From: an uncultured Sphingomonadaceae bacterium
GTDB lineage: Bacteria > Pseudomonadota > Alphaproteobacteria > Sphingomonadales > Sphingomonadaceae
Direction of reading: 5' to 3'
Assembly: GCA_947501325.1 (NCBI GenBank)
Contig: CANMVC010000003.1
Location: forward strand, 101,830-165,829
DNA length: 64,000 bases
Shown here: piece by piece, positions 25,489 to 34,610 of the stretch
How positions within the stretch are numbered: the stretch's first letter is position 1
How the letters are laid out: each line of letters opens with the position of its first letter
The notes under the pieces: model-generated
Seen by the model: only the letters and a program-made list of their open reading frames with translations
Told to the model about the DNA's origin: nothing
The model's database searches: none
Made by a program: the position numbers and the translations under genes

Positions 25489-26423
25489 GGGCTGCCGAGA
25501 TGCTGACGGCCTTCCTGTGCCGCCTTTTCCACTTGCCGCTGGCGTTCGCGATAGCGTTCGCGCTGTTCATCCGTACGGCTGTCATAACAATGGGGGCAGG
25601 CTTCTCCGGGCACATATTTTTCTGATGCCCGTTCTGCGGCGTTGAGCGGCATACGACAGGCATGGCACTGGTCATAATCGCTCTGCTTCAAGCCATGACC
25701 GACCGCAACCCGTTGATCGAACAGGAAACAATCGCCGTTCCAGCGGCTATTTTCTTCCGGAACATTCTCAAGATATTTGAGGATCCCGCCTTTCAGATGG
25801 TGGACATCGTCAAAGCCCTGCGCCTTCACATAGGCGGTGGCCTTCTCGCACCGTATTCCACCCGTGCAGAACATCGCGATTTTTGGCTGTTTTTCGGACT
25901 TTTCTTGCAATTTCTTGGCAAAATCGTCGAACCAGGTGGGGAAATCCCGGAACGTCTCGGTATCCGGATTGATCGCGCCTTCGAAACTGCCAATCGCCAC
26001 TTCATAGGCGTTCCGGGTATCAATCACGATCGTGTCGGGATCGGAAACCATGGCGTTCCAGTCAAGCGGATCGACATAATCACCCTTGGCGCGAGCGGCA
26101 TCAATACCCTCGACGCCCATGGTCACGATTTCCTTTTTCACACGCACTTTCATCCGCAAAAACGGCATATTATCGGCGGCCGAATATTTGACTTCCAACC
26201 CGGCAAACTGGGGGAGGCTCCTCAGGTAAGAAATAGCCGCATCTACGCCATCGGATTCCCCGGCAATCGTGCCATTAATCCCTTCAGGCGCGAGCAGGAT
26301 TGTGCCTTTCAGGCCATTATCTTCACAGGCCGCCAGAATCTCCGGCTTCATCGCCGCGGGATCATCCACGACTGCAAAATGATAGAGCGCCGCGACTTTG
26401 TAAGAAATTTCTGATTCCGTCAT
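25485..26423 (-). CDS. trhO: tRNA uridine(34) 5-hydroxylase TrhO (rhodanese domain)
   Basis: The 312-residue product (from ATG 26423, MTESEISYKV) has an N-terminal ferredoxin-like domain, a central rhodanese domain with active-site loop C-T-G-G-I-R-C and a C-terminal Cys-rich region (CHACRMPLN and CPHCYD), the full YceA/TrhO layout. TrhO makes 5-hydroxyuridine at tRNA position 34 using prephenate-independent, oxygen-dependent chemistry. A TTG at 26459 would add 12 residues (MEFAAVRDYMRV). It is the first gene of an operon with GST, divergent from pdeM with about 78 bases between. Confidence 0.93.
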   Translation of the reverse strand: MTESEISYKVAALYHFAVVDDPAAMKPEILAACEDNGLKGTILLAPEGINGTIAGESDGVDAAISYLRSLPQFAGLEVKYSAADNMPFLRMKVRVKKEIVTMGVEGIDAARAKGDYVDPLDWNAMVSDPDTIVIDTRNAYEVAIGSFEGAINPDTETFRDFPTWFDDFAKKLQEKSEKQPKIAMFCTGGIRCEKATAYVKAQGFDDVHHLKGGILKYLENVPEENSRWNGDCFLFDQRVAVGHGLKQSDYDQCHACRMPLNAAERASEKYVPGEACPHCYDSRTDEQRERYRERQRQVEKAAQEGRQHLGSP

Positions 26424-26501
26424 GACGCGCATATAGTCGCGGACCGCGGCAAATTCCAACCCTTCCCGCTTGCATGGGCCAACAGATCATCGCATAGCAG
26501 A

Positions 26502-27239
26502 ATGATGGTTCCCCTTTCGTTCGCCAATCACCAGTTTCATGTTATCGCTCCGGCCGCGCTCTATTGGCCCGCGCAAAAGGCTTTGCTGGTCGCCGACCTG
26601 CATCTGGAAAAAGCCAGCTTTTATGCGCGCCAAGGGCAGATGTTACCCCCCTATGACAGCCGCGCAACACTCGATGAATTGGCGGGTCTGGTCGCGACAA
26701 CAGCAGCAGAAAAAGTCTTTTGCCTGGGCGATAATTATCATGATGTTGGGGGCGAGGCGCGACTGGAAGACCAGGCAGCCCGCTTATTGACGAAGCTGAC
26801 CCAAAATACGCAATGGACCTGGATCAGCGGCAACCATGACCGGGATGTCAGCGGTCTGTGGGGTGGAGACGTCACGGCTGAATGGACAGGGGGTGGGCTT
26901 GCGCTGCGGCACGAGGCCACGGCAAACACCAAATTGCCCGAGATATCCGGTCATTTCCATCCCAAATTACGGGTTCCCGTGCGCGGGCGCCATGTGTCGC
27001 GGCGCTGTTTTGTAAAAGGCGAGACGCACTTGATCATGCCCGCTTTTGGTGCGTTAACCGGTGGGCTGGCCGCCAATCATCCCGCGATTGAACAGGCTGT
27101 TCTGGGCGAGGCCGAGGCCGTCATTGCGCTGAAGGAAAAGCTGCTGCATTTTGATCTCGGCTTTGCCCCGGCCCTGCCGGAAGCGCTGAACCAACCGGAA
27201 CTTCCGTTGCCACTGGCCATTGCCGAATCCCGACGCTAA
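26502..27239 (+). CDS. pdeM: Ligase-associated DNA damage response endonuclease PdeM
   Basis: The 245-residue protein is a calcineurin-like metallophosphoesterase with D-L-H (VADLHLEK), G-D-N (LGDNYHD), G-N-H-D (ISGNHDRD) and S-G-H-F-H-P motifs that bind two metals. PdeM is normally encoded beside the DEXH helicase, a DNA ligase and an exonuclease. Here the helicase lies 3.7 kb upstream and the ligase and exonuclease are not in the window. The first two codons are both ATG (26502, 26505). The next gene, bioF, starts eight bases after its stop on the same strand. Confidence 0.92.
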   Translation: MMVPLSFANHQFHVIAPAALYWPAQKALLVADLHLEKASFYARQGQMLPPYDSRATLDELAGLVATTAAEKVFCLGDNYHDVGGEARLEDQAARLLTKLTQNTQWTWISGNHDRDVSGLWGGDVTAEWTGGGLALRHEATANTKLPEISGHFHPKLRVPVRGRHVSRRCFVKGETHLIMPAFGALTGGLAANHPAIEQAVLGEAEAVIALKEKLLHFDLGFAPALPEALNQPELPLPLAIAESRR

Positions 27240-27247
27240 GCAGCGCC

Positions 27248-28390
27248 ATGTCCCGATTAGAACCGTTTTACAACCAATTGGATGCGCTTGATCAGGCCGG
27301 TCGCAAACGCGCGCTCATTCTTCCGCCGGGTAAGGATTTTTCGTCCAACGATTATCTCGGCCTGGCGCGCAGTCCCTATCTTAGAGAAATAGCCCATGCC
27401 GCGCTCGACAATGGCATGGCGCATGGCGCTGGTGGATCACGGTTATTGGGCGGCAACCATCCCGAGCATGAGGCGCTGGAAGCCTTTGCCGCGATCCATT
27501 ATGGCGCGGATGCCACACTGTTTTTCAGCAGCGGCTATGCGGCCAATCTCGCCTTATTTTCGACTTTGCCGCAGACCGGTGATCTGGTTCTTTATGATGA
27601 ACTGATCCACGCCAGCAGCCATGACGGCATGAAACTGGGTCGCGCCGAAACGCAAAGCTTCCGGCATAACGATCTGAATCATCTGACAGACCGGATAGCG
27701 GCCTACCGACAGGCTCGAGGCTCCGGAACGATATGGATTGCTGTGGAAAGCCTCTACAGCATGGACGGCGACCAGGCCCCGCTCGCGGAGCTTTCCGACA
27801 TTGCCAGTGCCAATGACGCGGTGCTGGTCATTGATGAAGCCCATAGCGTCGGCGTGTTTGGCAAGGGCGGCATTGGCCTGTCCAGCGCGCTTGGTCGGCA
27901 GGACAACATCATCGTCCTGCGGACCTGCGGCAAAGCTTTGGGGGTCGAAGGCGGATTGATCACGATGCCCCATGTCCTGCGCGACTTTTTCATCAACCGC
28001 GCCCGGGCGTTTATCTTCTCGACCGCGCCCAGCCCGCTCACGGCGCATCTGGTGCACAAGGCGATAGAATATATCGCCCAATATCCGGAACTGCAGACCC
28101 GGTTGCATGATCATGTCGGGGTGGCCGAACAACTATTGGGCTCGCTCTGCCCCGCATCCCGATCCGGTAGCCAGATTTTCCCGGTCATATTCGGGGACGA
28201 CAAAGCCGCCGTTCAGATAGCCGCTTCTCTGCAGAAAGCGGGCTTTGATGTTCGCGCGATCCGGCCACCCACTGTGCCATCGGGAACCGCGCGTCTGCGC
28301 CTATCCCTCACTTTAAACGTATCGCGAGGGGATATCGCGGCGTTGGCCGACGCCTTAACCGACGCGCAAAATTTGGAGCATGCGGCATGA
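27248..28390 (+). CDS. bioF: 8-Amino-7-oxononanoate synthase
   Basis: The 380-residue PLP enzyme condenses pimeloyl-ACP/CoA with L-alanine in biotin synthesis. Visible are the substrate loop SSNDYLGLA, the D196-E-A-H199-S motif and the PLP lysine K229 in R-T-C-G-K-A-L-G. Length is normal. It is the first of bioF-bioD-bioA, joined by four-base ATGA overlaps. bioB and bioC are not in the window. Confidence 0.95.
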   Translation: MSRLEPFYNQLDALDQAGRKRALILPPGKDFSSNDYLGLARSPYLREIAHAALDNGMAHGAGGSRLLGGNHPEHEALEAFAAIHYGADATLFFSSGYAANLALFSTLPQTGDLVLYDELIHASSHDGMKLGRAETQSFRHNDLNHLTDRIAAYRQARGSGTIWIAVESLYSMDGDQAPLAELSDIASANDAVLVIDEAHSVGVFGKGGIGLSSALGRQDNIIVLRTCGKALGVEGGLITMPHVLRDFFINRARAFIFSTAPSPLTAHLVHKAIEYIAQYPELQTRLHDHVGVAEQLLGSLCPASRSGSQIFPVIFGDDKAAVQIAASLQKAGFDVRAIRPPTVPSGTARLRLSLTLNVSRGDIAALADALTDAQNLEHAA

Positions 28391-29016
28391 GGCAAAATTT
28401 CGCGATTACCGGAACGGATACCGATATTGGCAAAACCGTCTTTGCCGCTGCTCTGACCGGCGCGCTGGGTGCCCATTATTGGAAGCCGGTGCAGGCAGGA
28501 CTTAATGGCGAAACAGACAGTCAGGCAGTCGCAAGGCTAAGCGGAATGAGTCCTGAAAAAGTCCTTCCGGAAACATTCCGGTTGCACACGCCCGCGTCTC
28601 CGCATTTTGCAGCGGCTCAGGATGGTATCACCATATCTCCACATGATTTGGCTATCCCACCAGTCGATGGGCCGTTGGTAATTGAAGGCGCGGGAGGCGC
28701 ACTGGTGCCGATTAACGACACTCTGCTTTATGCCGATCTGTTTGCGCTATGGAAATCGCCGGTCATCATTGTCGCGTCGACCAAACTCGGCACGATCAAT
28801 CATAGCCTGATGACCATTGAAGCTCTGCGAAGCCGAAGCGTTCCGATCCTGGGCATTGCCTTTATCGGTGAGGCAATAGCGGATAGTCAGGATACGATCT
28901 GTCGCATTGGCGGCGTGAAACAACTTGGTCGCCTGCCCATGATCGATAATCTGTCAGCACAAACCCTTTCAGCCGCTTTTGACTCAAATTTCAATTTGGC
29001 GGATTTCGGCCGATGA
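28387..29016 (+). CDS. bioD: Dethiobiotin synthetase
   Basis: The 209-residue ATP-dependent carboxylase closes the ureido ring of dethiobiotin. The P-loop is G9-T-D-T-D-I-G-K16-T17, followed by the family motif WKPVQAG and the IEGAGGALVP stretch. It overlaps bioF at its start and bioA at its end, both by ATGA, implying translational coupling through the three genes. Confidence 0.95.
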   Translation: MRQNFAITGTDTDIGKTVFAAALTGALGAHYWKPVQAGLNGETDSQAVARLSGMSPEKVLPETFRLHTPASPHFAAAQDGITISPHDLAIPPVDGPLVIEGAGGALVPINDTLLYADLFALWKSPVIIVASTKLGTINHSLMTIEALRSRSVPILGIAFIGEAIADSQDTICRIGGVKQLGRLPMIDNLSAQTLSAAFDSNFNLADFGR

Positions 29017-30272
29017 CCACCAAGATCTGGCATCCGTTTACGCAGCATGGCCTGGGACAACCGATTCCCAAAATTGCGCGAGCCGAAGGCGCAACGCTTT
29101 ACACCAGAGATGGCCGCGCCATTATTGACGCGATCTCCAGCTGGTGGGTGCAGACTCACGGCCATTGCCATCCCAAAATTGTCGCCGCGATACAGCAGCA
29201 AAGCGCCAGGCTCGATCAGATCATCTTTGCCGGATGGACGCATGAACCGGCCCAGCAGCTGGCAAAAGACCTGTCCAATTTCCTGCCCGAAGCGCTCGAT
29301 CATATCTTCTTTTCCGACAGCGGCTCCACGGCGGTCGAAGTCGCGCTGAAAATGGCGCTCGGTTTCTGGCACAACCGGGGTGAGACCCGGCACCGCGTCA
29401 TAGTGATGGACCATAGCTATCATGGCGACACCATCGGCGCGATGTCGATTGGTGCGCGCGGGGTGTTCAACCAGGCCTATGCGCCGCTGCTCTTTAATGT
29501 GGGCTCGATTCCCTTTCCCGAGCAAGAGGCCGAACAGGCCACATTAGATGCGCTGACCGTATTTTGCAGCGACCGCGACAATCCGCCGGCCGCACTGATT
29601 GTCGAACCGCTGATTCTTGGGGCAGGCGGCATGAAAGTCTATTCCCCCGCGATACTCGCCGAGATGCATCGCATCTGCGGCCAGCATGATGTGCTATTTA
29701 TCGCGGACGAAGTCATGACAGGGTGGGGCCGCACCGGAACCGTCTTTGCCTGTGAGCAGGCCGGTATTACACCGGACATCTTATGCATGGCCAAAGGCTT
29801 GACCGGTGGCGTGATCCCGCTAGCGGTCACGGCGGCCAGCGCGCCAATATATGACGCCCATTTTTCTAAAGACCGCGCCAAAATGTTCTTTCACTCGAGC
29901 AGCTTTACGGCCAACCCGATTGCTTGTGCTGCCGCCAATGCCAATTTGCAGATCTGGCGTGATGAACCCGTTCAGCAGCGCATCGATAATATCATTGCGC
30001 GGCACAGGAATTTTGCCCGACAGCTGGGCGAGCATCGCAATATATCCGCCATTCGTCAGTGCGGCACCATATTGGCGTTTGAAATAGATGACACGGGTGG
30101 CAATTACATGTCTGCTCTAGGGCCAGCGCTGCTCGGCTTTTTCGCTGATCATGATGTTCTGTTGCGCCCGCTCGGCAATACAGTTTACATCATGCCGCCT
30201 TATTGTATCACTGACGAGCAACTATCCGCAGTGTATCGCGTTATAGAGGAGGCTATTGGTCATTTTGGATAG
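29013..30272 (+). CDS. bioA: Adenosylmethionine-8-amino-7-oxononanoate aminotransferase
   Basis: The 419-residue class III aminotransferase converts 8-amino-7-oxononanoate to 7,8-diaminononanoate with S-adenosylmethionine as donor. Visible are SSWWVQTHGHCHP near the N-terminus, D-E-V-M-T-G-W-G-R (PLP-binding Asp) and the Schiff-base lysine K261 in C-M-A-K-G-L-T-G-G. The end of the coding sequence is followed by 62 bases before the antiporter gene, so the biotin operon ends here. Confidence 0.96.
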   Translation: MTTKIWHPFTQHGLGQPIPKIARAEGATLYTRDGRAIIDAISSWWVQTHGHCHPKIVAAIQQQSARLDQIIFAGWTHEPAQQLAKDLSNFLPEALDHIFFSDSGSTAVEVALKMALGFWHNRGETRHRVIVMDHSYHGDTIGAMSIGARGVFNQAYAPLLFNVGSIPFPEQEAEQATLDALTVFCSDRDNPPAALIVEPLILGAGGMKVYSPAILAEMHRICGQHDVLFIADEVMTGWGRTGTVFACEQAGITPDILCMAKGLTGGVIPLAVTAASAPIYDAHFSKDRAKMFFHSSSFTANPIACAAANANLQIWRDEPVQQRIDNIIARHRNFARQLGEHRNISAIRQCGTILAFEIDDTGGNYMSALGPALLGFFADHDVLLRPLGNTVYIMPPYCITDEQLSAVYRVIEEAIGHFG

Positions 30273-30334
30273 CAACGCCGCCTTACATCACATGAAATTT
30301 TGCATATCCCGCAAAGAAACGGCATAGATTACAA

Positions 30335-32191
30335 ATGATTATTGTTGATTCGCTGATGGTGAAGATTGCGCTGATTGGCCTTTTGGGCATTGGCGCGCAA
30401 TGGGTCGCCTGGCGTACGGGCCGTCCGGCCATTGCGCTTATGTTGATTGTCGGCATCATCGCCGGCCCGATTTTGGGAATTATCGATCCCGAACGCGACT
30501 TTGGCGCACTGCAGGAACCGATAATCAAACTGGCGGTCGCCGTGATCCTGTTTGAAGGCGGACTCAGCCTCAATTTCCGCGAACTTCGCCAAGCCGGCGG
30601 TGCTGTGTTCATGATGGTGTTCATCGCCGGACCGATAGCATGGGTTCTGGGAACCGGAGCCGCCCATTATGGCGCGGGCTTGTCCTGGGAAATTTCCGCG
30701 CTGCTCGGCGGTATCATGATTGTGACCGGTCCGACGGTCATTGGGCCGATGCTTCGCACCTTGCGCGTACCATCACGCGTGCGCAACGTGCTAAAATGGG
30801 AAGGCATCGTCAATGATCCGATCGGCGCGCTGCTCGCGGTGGGGATTTACGCCTATATTACCTATGAAGGGCCGAACGCCAATATTGCCTCTATCAGCAT
30901 GGATGTGCTGGCCGCCAGTTTCCTCGCTGGCTTAATCGGCGCGGCTTTGGGTTACGCGATCACCTGGCTGTTCCCGCGCGGCCATGTGCCGGAATATCTC
31001 AAAGCACCGTTTTTGCTGATTACCGTCATCGGCGGTTTCGTTGCTGCCGATCTCATCATGCATGAAACCGGATTGATCACTGTCACCGTCATGGGCGTCG
31101 TGATGGCAAACCGGCCAATTTATTCCAGTCAGGCACTGCACCGGTTCAAGGAAGATTTGGCAGTCCTGCTGATCTCCGGCGTCTTCATCATCCTGTCCGC
31201 AACACTGGATTGGGAAACAGTCCAGCAGTTCCGGCCACAATTCGTCATCTTCCTGATCCTCTTGTTGTTCGTCGTCCGGCCGATATCGGTATTGGTCGCG
31301 CTGTTGTTCAGCTCCCTGCCTTGGCGAGAGCGGTTGTTCATAGCCTGGATTGCCCCGCGCGGTATCGTCGCCGTTGCCATTACCGGTCTGTTTGCCATCC
31401 GCCTGGTCGATTACGGCTTACCGGGCGCAGAAGCCCTGGTCCCACTCAGTTTTGCCGTCGTTATCGCGACAATCTTTGCCCATGGCTTTTCCGCCGCTTG
31501 GGTAGCGGAACGTCTCGGCATTGATGAGGGCAAAGGTGAGGGCGTATTGATCGTCGGAGCAACCCGATGGTCGGTGGCGCTCGGCAAGATCCTGAAGTCG
31601 CTCGATATCGATGTGTTGATAGCCGACACCAGCCAGTTTGCGCTGCGCCGCGCGCGACACGAAGATTTGAAAGTCCATCAGGGTGATATTTTAGACGAAG
31701 CCCATAATGATCATGTCGAATTGGGTGAATTTCAGCACATGATTGTGGCGACCGACAATGATAGCCAAAATCAGCTCATTACTGCTGATCTCGGTCCGGA
31801 AATGGGCTTTGATCAAATTAGCCGGCTGTCCAATGACAGCCGTGGTAAAGCCAAAAGCAAGGTCGGCCATGGCCGGATATTATTTGAATCGGGCGCGGAC
31901 TTTAACAGCCTGCTCGACCGCGAGCGGGATGGCTGGCGGTTTAGCAAGACCAATATTACCGAAATTTTCTCTGCCGAAGAATATCGCAAGAATCTCGAAC
32001 AGGGTGAAGAGCCCTTGGCGGTATTGAAGGAAGATCGCCGCCTGCTGTTTTTTGCGACCGACACAAAACCGGTGATCGAAAACGGTGATGTTGTGATCAG
32101 TTTTGTTGCTCCTGATACACCGGAAGAGCGCAAGGCAGACCGCGCTGCCAAAGAGGCCGAGAAAAACGGGGACGCAAAAGGCGAAAGCTAG
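30335..32191 (+). CDS. CPA1-type Na+/H+ antiporter with C-terminal RCK/TrkA-N domain
   Basis: The 618-residue protein has about twelve membrane segments in its first 390 residues (first: VKIALIGLLGIGAQWVAWR) with the conserved unwound-helix region NDPIGALLAVG, then a TrkA-N/RCK-like nucleotide-binding domain (GVLIVGATRWSVALGKILKS, HQGDILDEAHNDHV) from about residue 400. Such proteins exchange Na+ or K+ for H+ and are gated by nucleotide or pH. ND in NDPIGAL is the ion-binding acid. The start ATG 30335 is close to the first membrane helix. It converges with the YggS-type gene (four-base overlap). Confidence 0.9.
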   Translation: MIIVDSLMVKIALIGLLGIGAQWVAWRTGRPAIALMLIVGIIAGPILGIIDPERDFGALQEPIIKLAVAVILFEGGLSLNFRELRQAGGAVFMMVFIAGPIAWVLGTGAAHYGAGLSWEISALLGGIMIVTGPTVIGPMLRTLRVPSRVRNVLKWEGIVNDPIGALLAVGIYAYITYEGPNANIASISMDVLAASFLAGLIGAALGYAITWLFPRGHVPEYLKAPFLLITVIGGFVAADLIMHETGLITVTVMGVVMANRPIYSSQALHRFKEDLAVLLISGVFIILSATLDWETVQQFRPQFVIFLILLLFVVRPISVLVALLFSSLPWRERLFIAWIAPRGIVAVAITGLFAIRLVDYGLPGAEALVPLSFAVVIATIFAHGFSAAWVAERLGIDEGKGEGVLIVGATRWSVALGKILKSLDIDVLIADTSQFALRRARHEDLKVHQGDILDEAHNDHVELGEFQHMIVATDNDSQNQLITADLGPEMGFDQISRLSNDSRGKAKSKVGHGRILFESGADFNSLLDRERDGWRFSKTNITEIFSAEEYRKNLEQGEEPLAVLKEDRRLLFFATDTKPVIENGDVVISFVAPDTPEERKADRAAKEAEKNGDAKGES

Positions 32192-32859
32192 GACCGGGCG
32201 CCAAACAGAGCCGTTCCCACCCGGACATAAGTCGCGCCCAGCTTGATCGCGCTTTCAAAATCGCCGGACATGCCCATGCTGAGACCGGACAATCCATTAT
32301 CTTTGGCCAGCTTGGACAAAAGCGCAAAATATGGGGCAGGGTGGACGGCTGATGGTGGCACGCACATCAGGCCAGCCACTTCTATGTCTGCGGACCGTGC
32401 CGATTCAACAAGACCCGATACATCACCAATGGCACAACCGCCCTTTTGCGGTTCTTCACCAATATTGACCTGGATAAAGCAAGGCACTTGCCGATCGTGC
32501 TTCTCCATTGCCTTGGCCAGCGCCTTGACCAACGATGCCCGATCAAGCGAATGGATCGCATCAAATAGCTGGACCGCGTCTTCGGCCTTATTCGACTGTA
32601 ACTGACCGACCAGATGCACTTCGACTCCGTCATATGCGTCACGCAGATCGGGCCATTTGGCTCCCGCCTCTTGTACGCGGTTTTCACCGAACAGCCGATG
32701 GCCGATATCTAGCAGGGGCCTTATTTCATCCGCCGAACGGGTTTTGGAAATCGCGATCAGGCGCACATCGTCAGCCTTGCGCTGGGCCAGCTTCGCCGCT
32801 TTGGCGATTTTCTCCTGAACCGCGGTCAGGCGCTCGTTACATTCGGTCATCTGCATCAT
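32188..32859 (-). CDS. YggS-family PLP homeostasis protein
   Basis: The 223-residue TIM-barrel protein has the PLP lysine K39 in R-L-I-A-I-S-K-T and the phosphate-binding G-M-S-G-D-F-E-S-A-I motif near the end. It binds pyridoxal phosphate without catalytic activity and buffers vitamin B6 pools. Length matches the family. It is divergent from the ThiE-like gene with 46 bases between, so they may share a regulatory region. Confidence 0.93.
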   Translation of the reverse strand: MMQMTECNERLTAVQEKIAKAAKLAQRKADDVRLIAISKTRSADEIRPLLDIGHRLFGENRVQEAGAKWPDLRDAYDGVEVHLVGQLQSNKAEDAVQLFDAIHSLDRASLVKALAKAMEKHDRQVPCFIQVNIGEEPQKGGCAIGDVSGLVESARSADIEVAGLMCVPPSAVHPAPYFALLSKLAKDNGLSGLSMGMSGDFESAIKLGATYVRVGTALFGARS

Positions 32860-32905
32860 ATATTTCTCAATTGGCTATTGGCCGCCTATATGGCAGGTGA
32901 CCGAC

Positions 32906-33460
32906 ATGCACCACCCCCGCTTATCCGATCTTTATCCGCAAATCTGGCTGATGACAGATCGTCGCAATGATGCCGTGCTGGAAGAGTCGGTAAAAGGGCT
33001 GCCGCGTGGCAGCGGGATTATCTTTCGCCACTATCATCTCAAGGAGGCTGCGCGGCGGAACAGATTTCTATCGATCAAAGCATTGGCAAAACGCAGCGAT
33101 CACATATTGCTGCTTGCCGGATCGCCGCGATTGGCGCGCCAATGGGGTGCGGATGGTGTTCACGGTCGACACTGGAAACGGTATCAAACCGCCGGCCTGC
33201 TCCATAGCGCACCCGTTCATAATCCCAAGGAAATCAGAGCCGCCAATCACAATGGCGCAGACCTGCTAATTCTGTCCCCGGTTTTTGCCACCCGCTCCCA
33301 TCCCGGTCAAAGGCCGGTCAGTCCGCTACAGCTCAAGCGGCTAGTGGCATTATGTAAAAAGCCGGTAATCCTGCTCGGCGGTATGGATGCGCAGCGGTTT
33401 GCGCAAAGGAACCATCTCGGTGCCCATGGATGGGCCGCAATTGACGGGTTGAGCGCCTGA
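32906..33460 (+). CDS. Thiamine phosphate synthase-like (ThiE/TenI superfamily) protein
   Basis: The 184-residue protein resembles ThiE: LMTDRR at the N-terminus, SPVFATRSHPG (pyrophosphate region) and VILLGGMDAQRF. It is shorter than standard ThiE (about 210) and carries a basic, His-rich central part, so it may be the truncated ThiE-like form often annotated in sphingomonads rather than the main enzyme. I chose ATG 32906 because AGGTGA lies five bases upstream; GTG 32897 would add three residues. Thiamine function is a family inference. Confidence 0.75.
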   Translation: MHHPRLSDLYPQIWLMTDRRNDAVLEESVKGLPRGSGIIFRHYHLKEAARRNRFLSIKALAKRSDHILLLAGSPRLARQWGADGVHGRHWKRYQTAGLLHSAPVHNPKEIRAANHNGADLLILSPVFATRSHPGQRPVSPLQLKRLVALCKKPVILLGGMDAQRFAQRNHLGAHGWAAIDGLSA

Positions 33461-33502
33461 AGATTTCATTTTTTTAGAAATGCCTGGTTAGAAAACCCGG
33501 TA

Positions 33503-34237
33503 TTAGAAACGGAATTGTGTTCCCACGTAAACCGCTTGGCTATCTTGCCGCGAGTCTGTCAGCGGCGCCATCCGGTCACGCTCGTTTTTCAATCGAACAC
33601 CAGCGGTCACATCCAGATTGCGCGTCACGGAGTAGCTTCCGCCCAGATCAAGCGAATAATCCTTTTCACTCGCCCTTAGCGCACCGGGTGAGGCGCCTAG
33701 CGGTGTTTTCGCATCGATAGATAGACGCGGATTGAACCGGCTCTTCTTGCCAGAGTCTTTATTATCCGCGTCAATTCCAATACCGATCTCGGAAAGATCA
33801 GGCAGGTTATCACCCAACTTCTTGACCGGAATCGCGAAACTCTTGAGGCCTTTGGCGGTGCCAAGACTGAAAGATGTTTGTGTGATTTTCGTTGGTGTCA
33901 GCACACCTGCACCAGGCGTTGCAGAAAGAATATTCTCGCGAATGGAAATCGCTTTACTGGAAGCGTCCTGCCGAACCACAACTGTAACAGCCCGTTCGCC
34001 GCTAGTATTGCCACCGGCCGGCGTAAATTTAAATTGCGTCTTGCCGCCCAAACTGTTGCGCTTGAAGCTAGCCGCCAACTCAGGATCAGCGCCAGCCGTC
34101 GTAAAAGAACCGATGGTGTTCAAGGATACCGCGCCGCTTTGCTCGGACAAAACACGCGCCAATGCAGGAGTCATGGCAAGGCCAGAAGCTGCGAGTCCCG
34201 CAGCTAACCACCCCAAAAGATTGCCATTTTTCTTCAT
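33503..34237 (-). CDS. Secreted outer-membrane-like protein of unknown function
   Basis: The 244-residue protein has a signal peptide (MKKNGNLLGWLAAGLAASG...ALA, cleavage after about residue 27) and many short Ser/Thr/Gly-rich stretches. The last 40 residues alternate hydrophobic residues and end in FRF, the C-terminal signature of outer-membrane beta-barrels (GTQFRF). The middle has KKLGDNLPDLSEIGIGID. I do not recognise a family. The usual beta-barrel assembly signature and small size suggest a small barrel or surface protein of about 8 strands. It converges with the ThiE-like gene. Confidence 0.7.
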   Translation of the reverse strand: MKKNGNLLGWLAAGLAASGLAMTPALARVLSEQSGAVSLNTIGSFTTAGADPELAASFKRNSLGGKTQFKFTPAGGNTSGERAVTVVVRQDASSKAISIRENILSATPGAGVLTPTKITQTSFSLGTAKGLKSFAIPVKKLGDNLPDLSEIGIGIDADNKDSGKKSRFNPRLSIDAKTPLGASPGALRASEKDYSLDLGGSYSVTRNLDVTAGVRLKNERDRMAPLTDSRQDSQAVYVGTQFRF

Positions 34238-34610
34238 GACGACGTTATTTTCCCCTTGCTGGCCATTAGCTATATCAATTTTTTAACGATAACACGAGTC
34301 AACATGCTGATTCTTTCTGATTTTTTCCATCTAGAGCGAATCTGTTGCAGATCGGTTACGGTTTCATGTTTCACAGTTCCATAATTTACACAGGTAAAGC
34401 TGAACCGAGGATGATCAGTCCGCTCATCATATGCTGGAAGAGTTTCATCTAGGCTTATTCAACTGCTATTCACGCGCGGATTCGCATGAGCGAAATGTTG
34501 CGCTTTGGCTTGCCCCCTGCGGCAAAGCAATTATAGAGAGCGTTGAAATAAGATTTACCGGCACGCGGCGCCTGTTAAACCACGCCATACTGCCCATGAG
34601 GAGCTTGTAC
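34238..34610. other. 373-base intergenic region between two divergent envelope genes
   Basis: This AT-rich gap separates the secreted unknown protein (minus) from the DUF3576 lipoprotein (plus). It must hold both promoters. An open frame reaches back to 34431 in the lipoprotein frame but without a good start. No RNA gene or repeat was recognised. Confidence 0.5.

Noticed and set aside
34363-34378. Possible parS-like sequence around TGTTTCACAGTTCC
   Set aside because: The right half does not complete the palindrome and the CACGTG core is missing.
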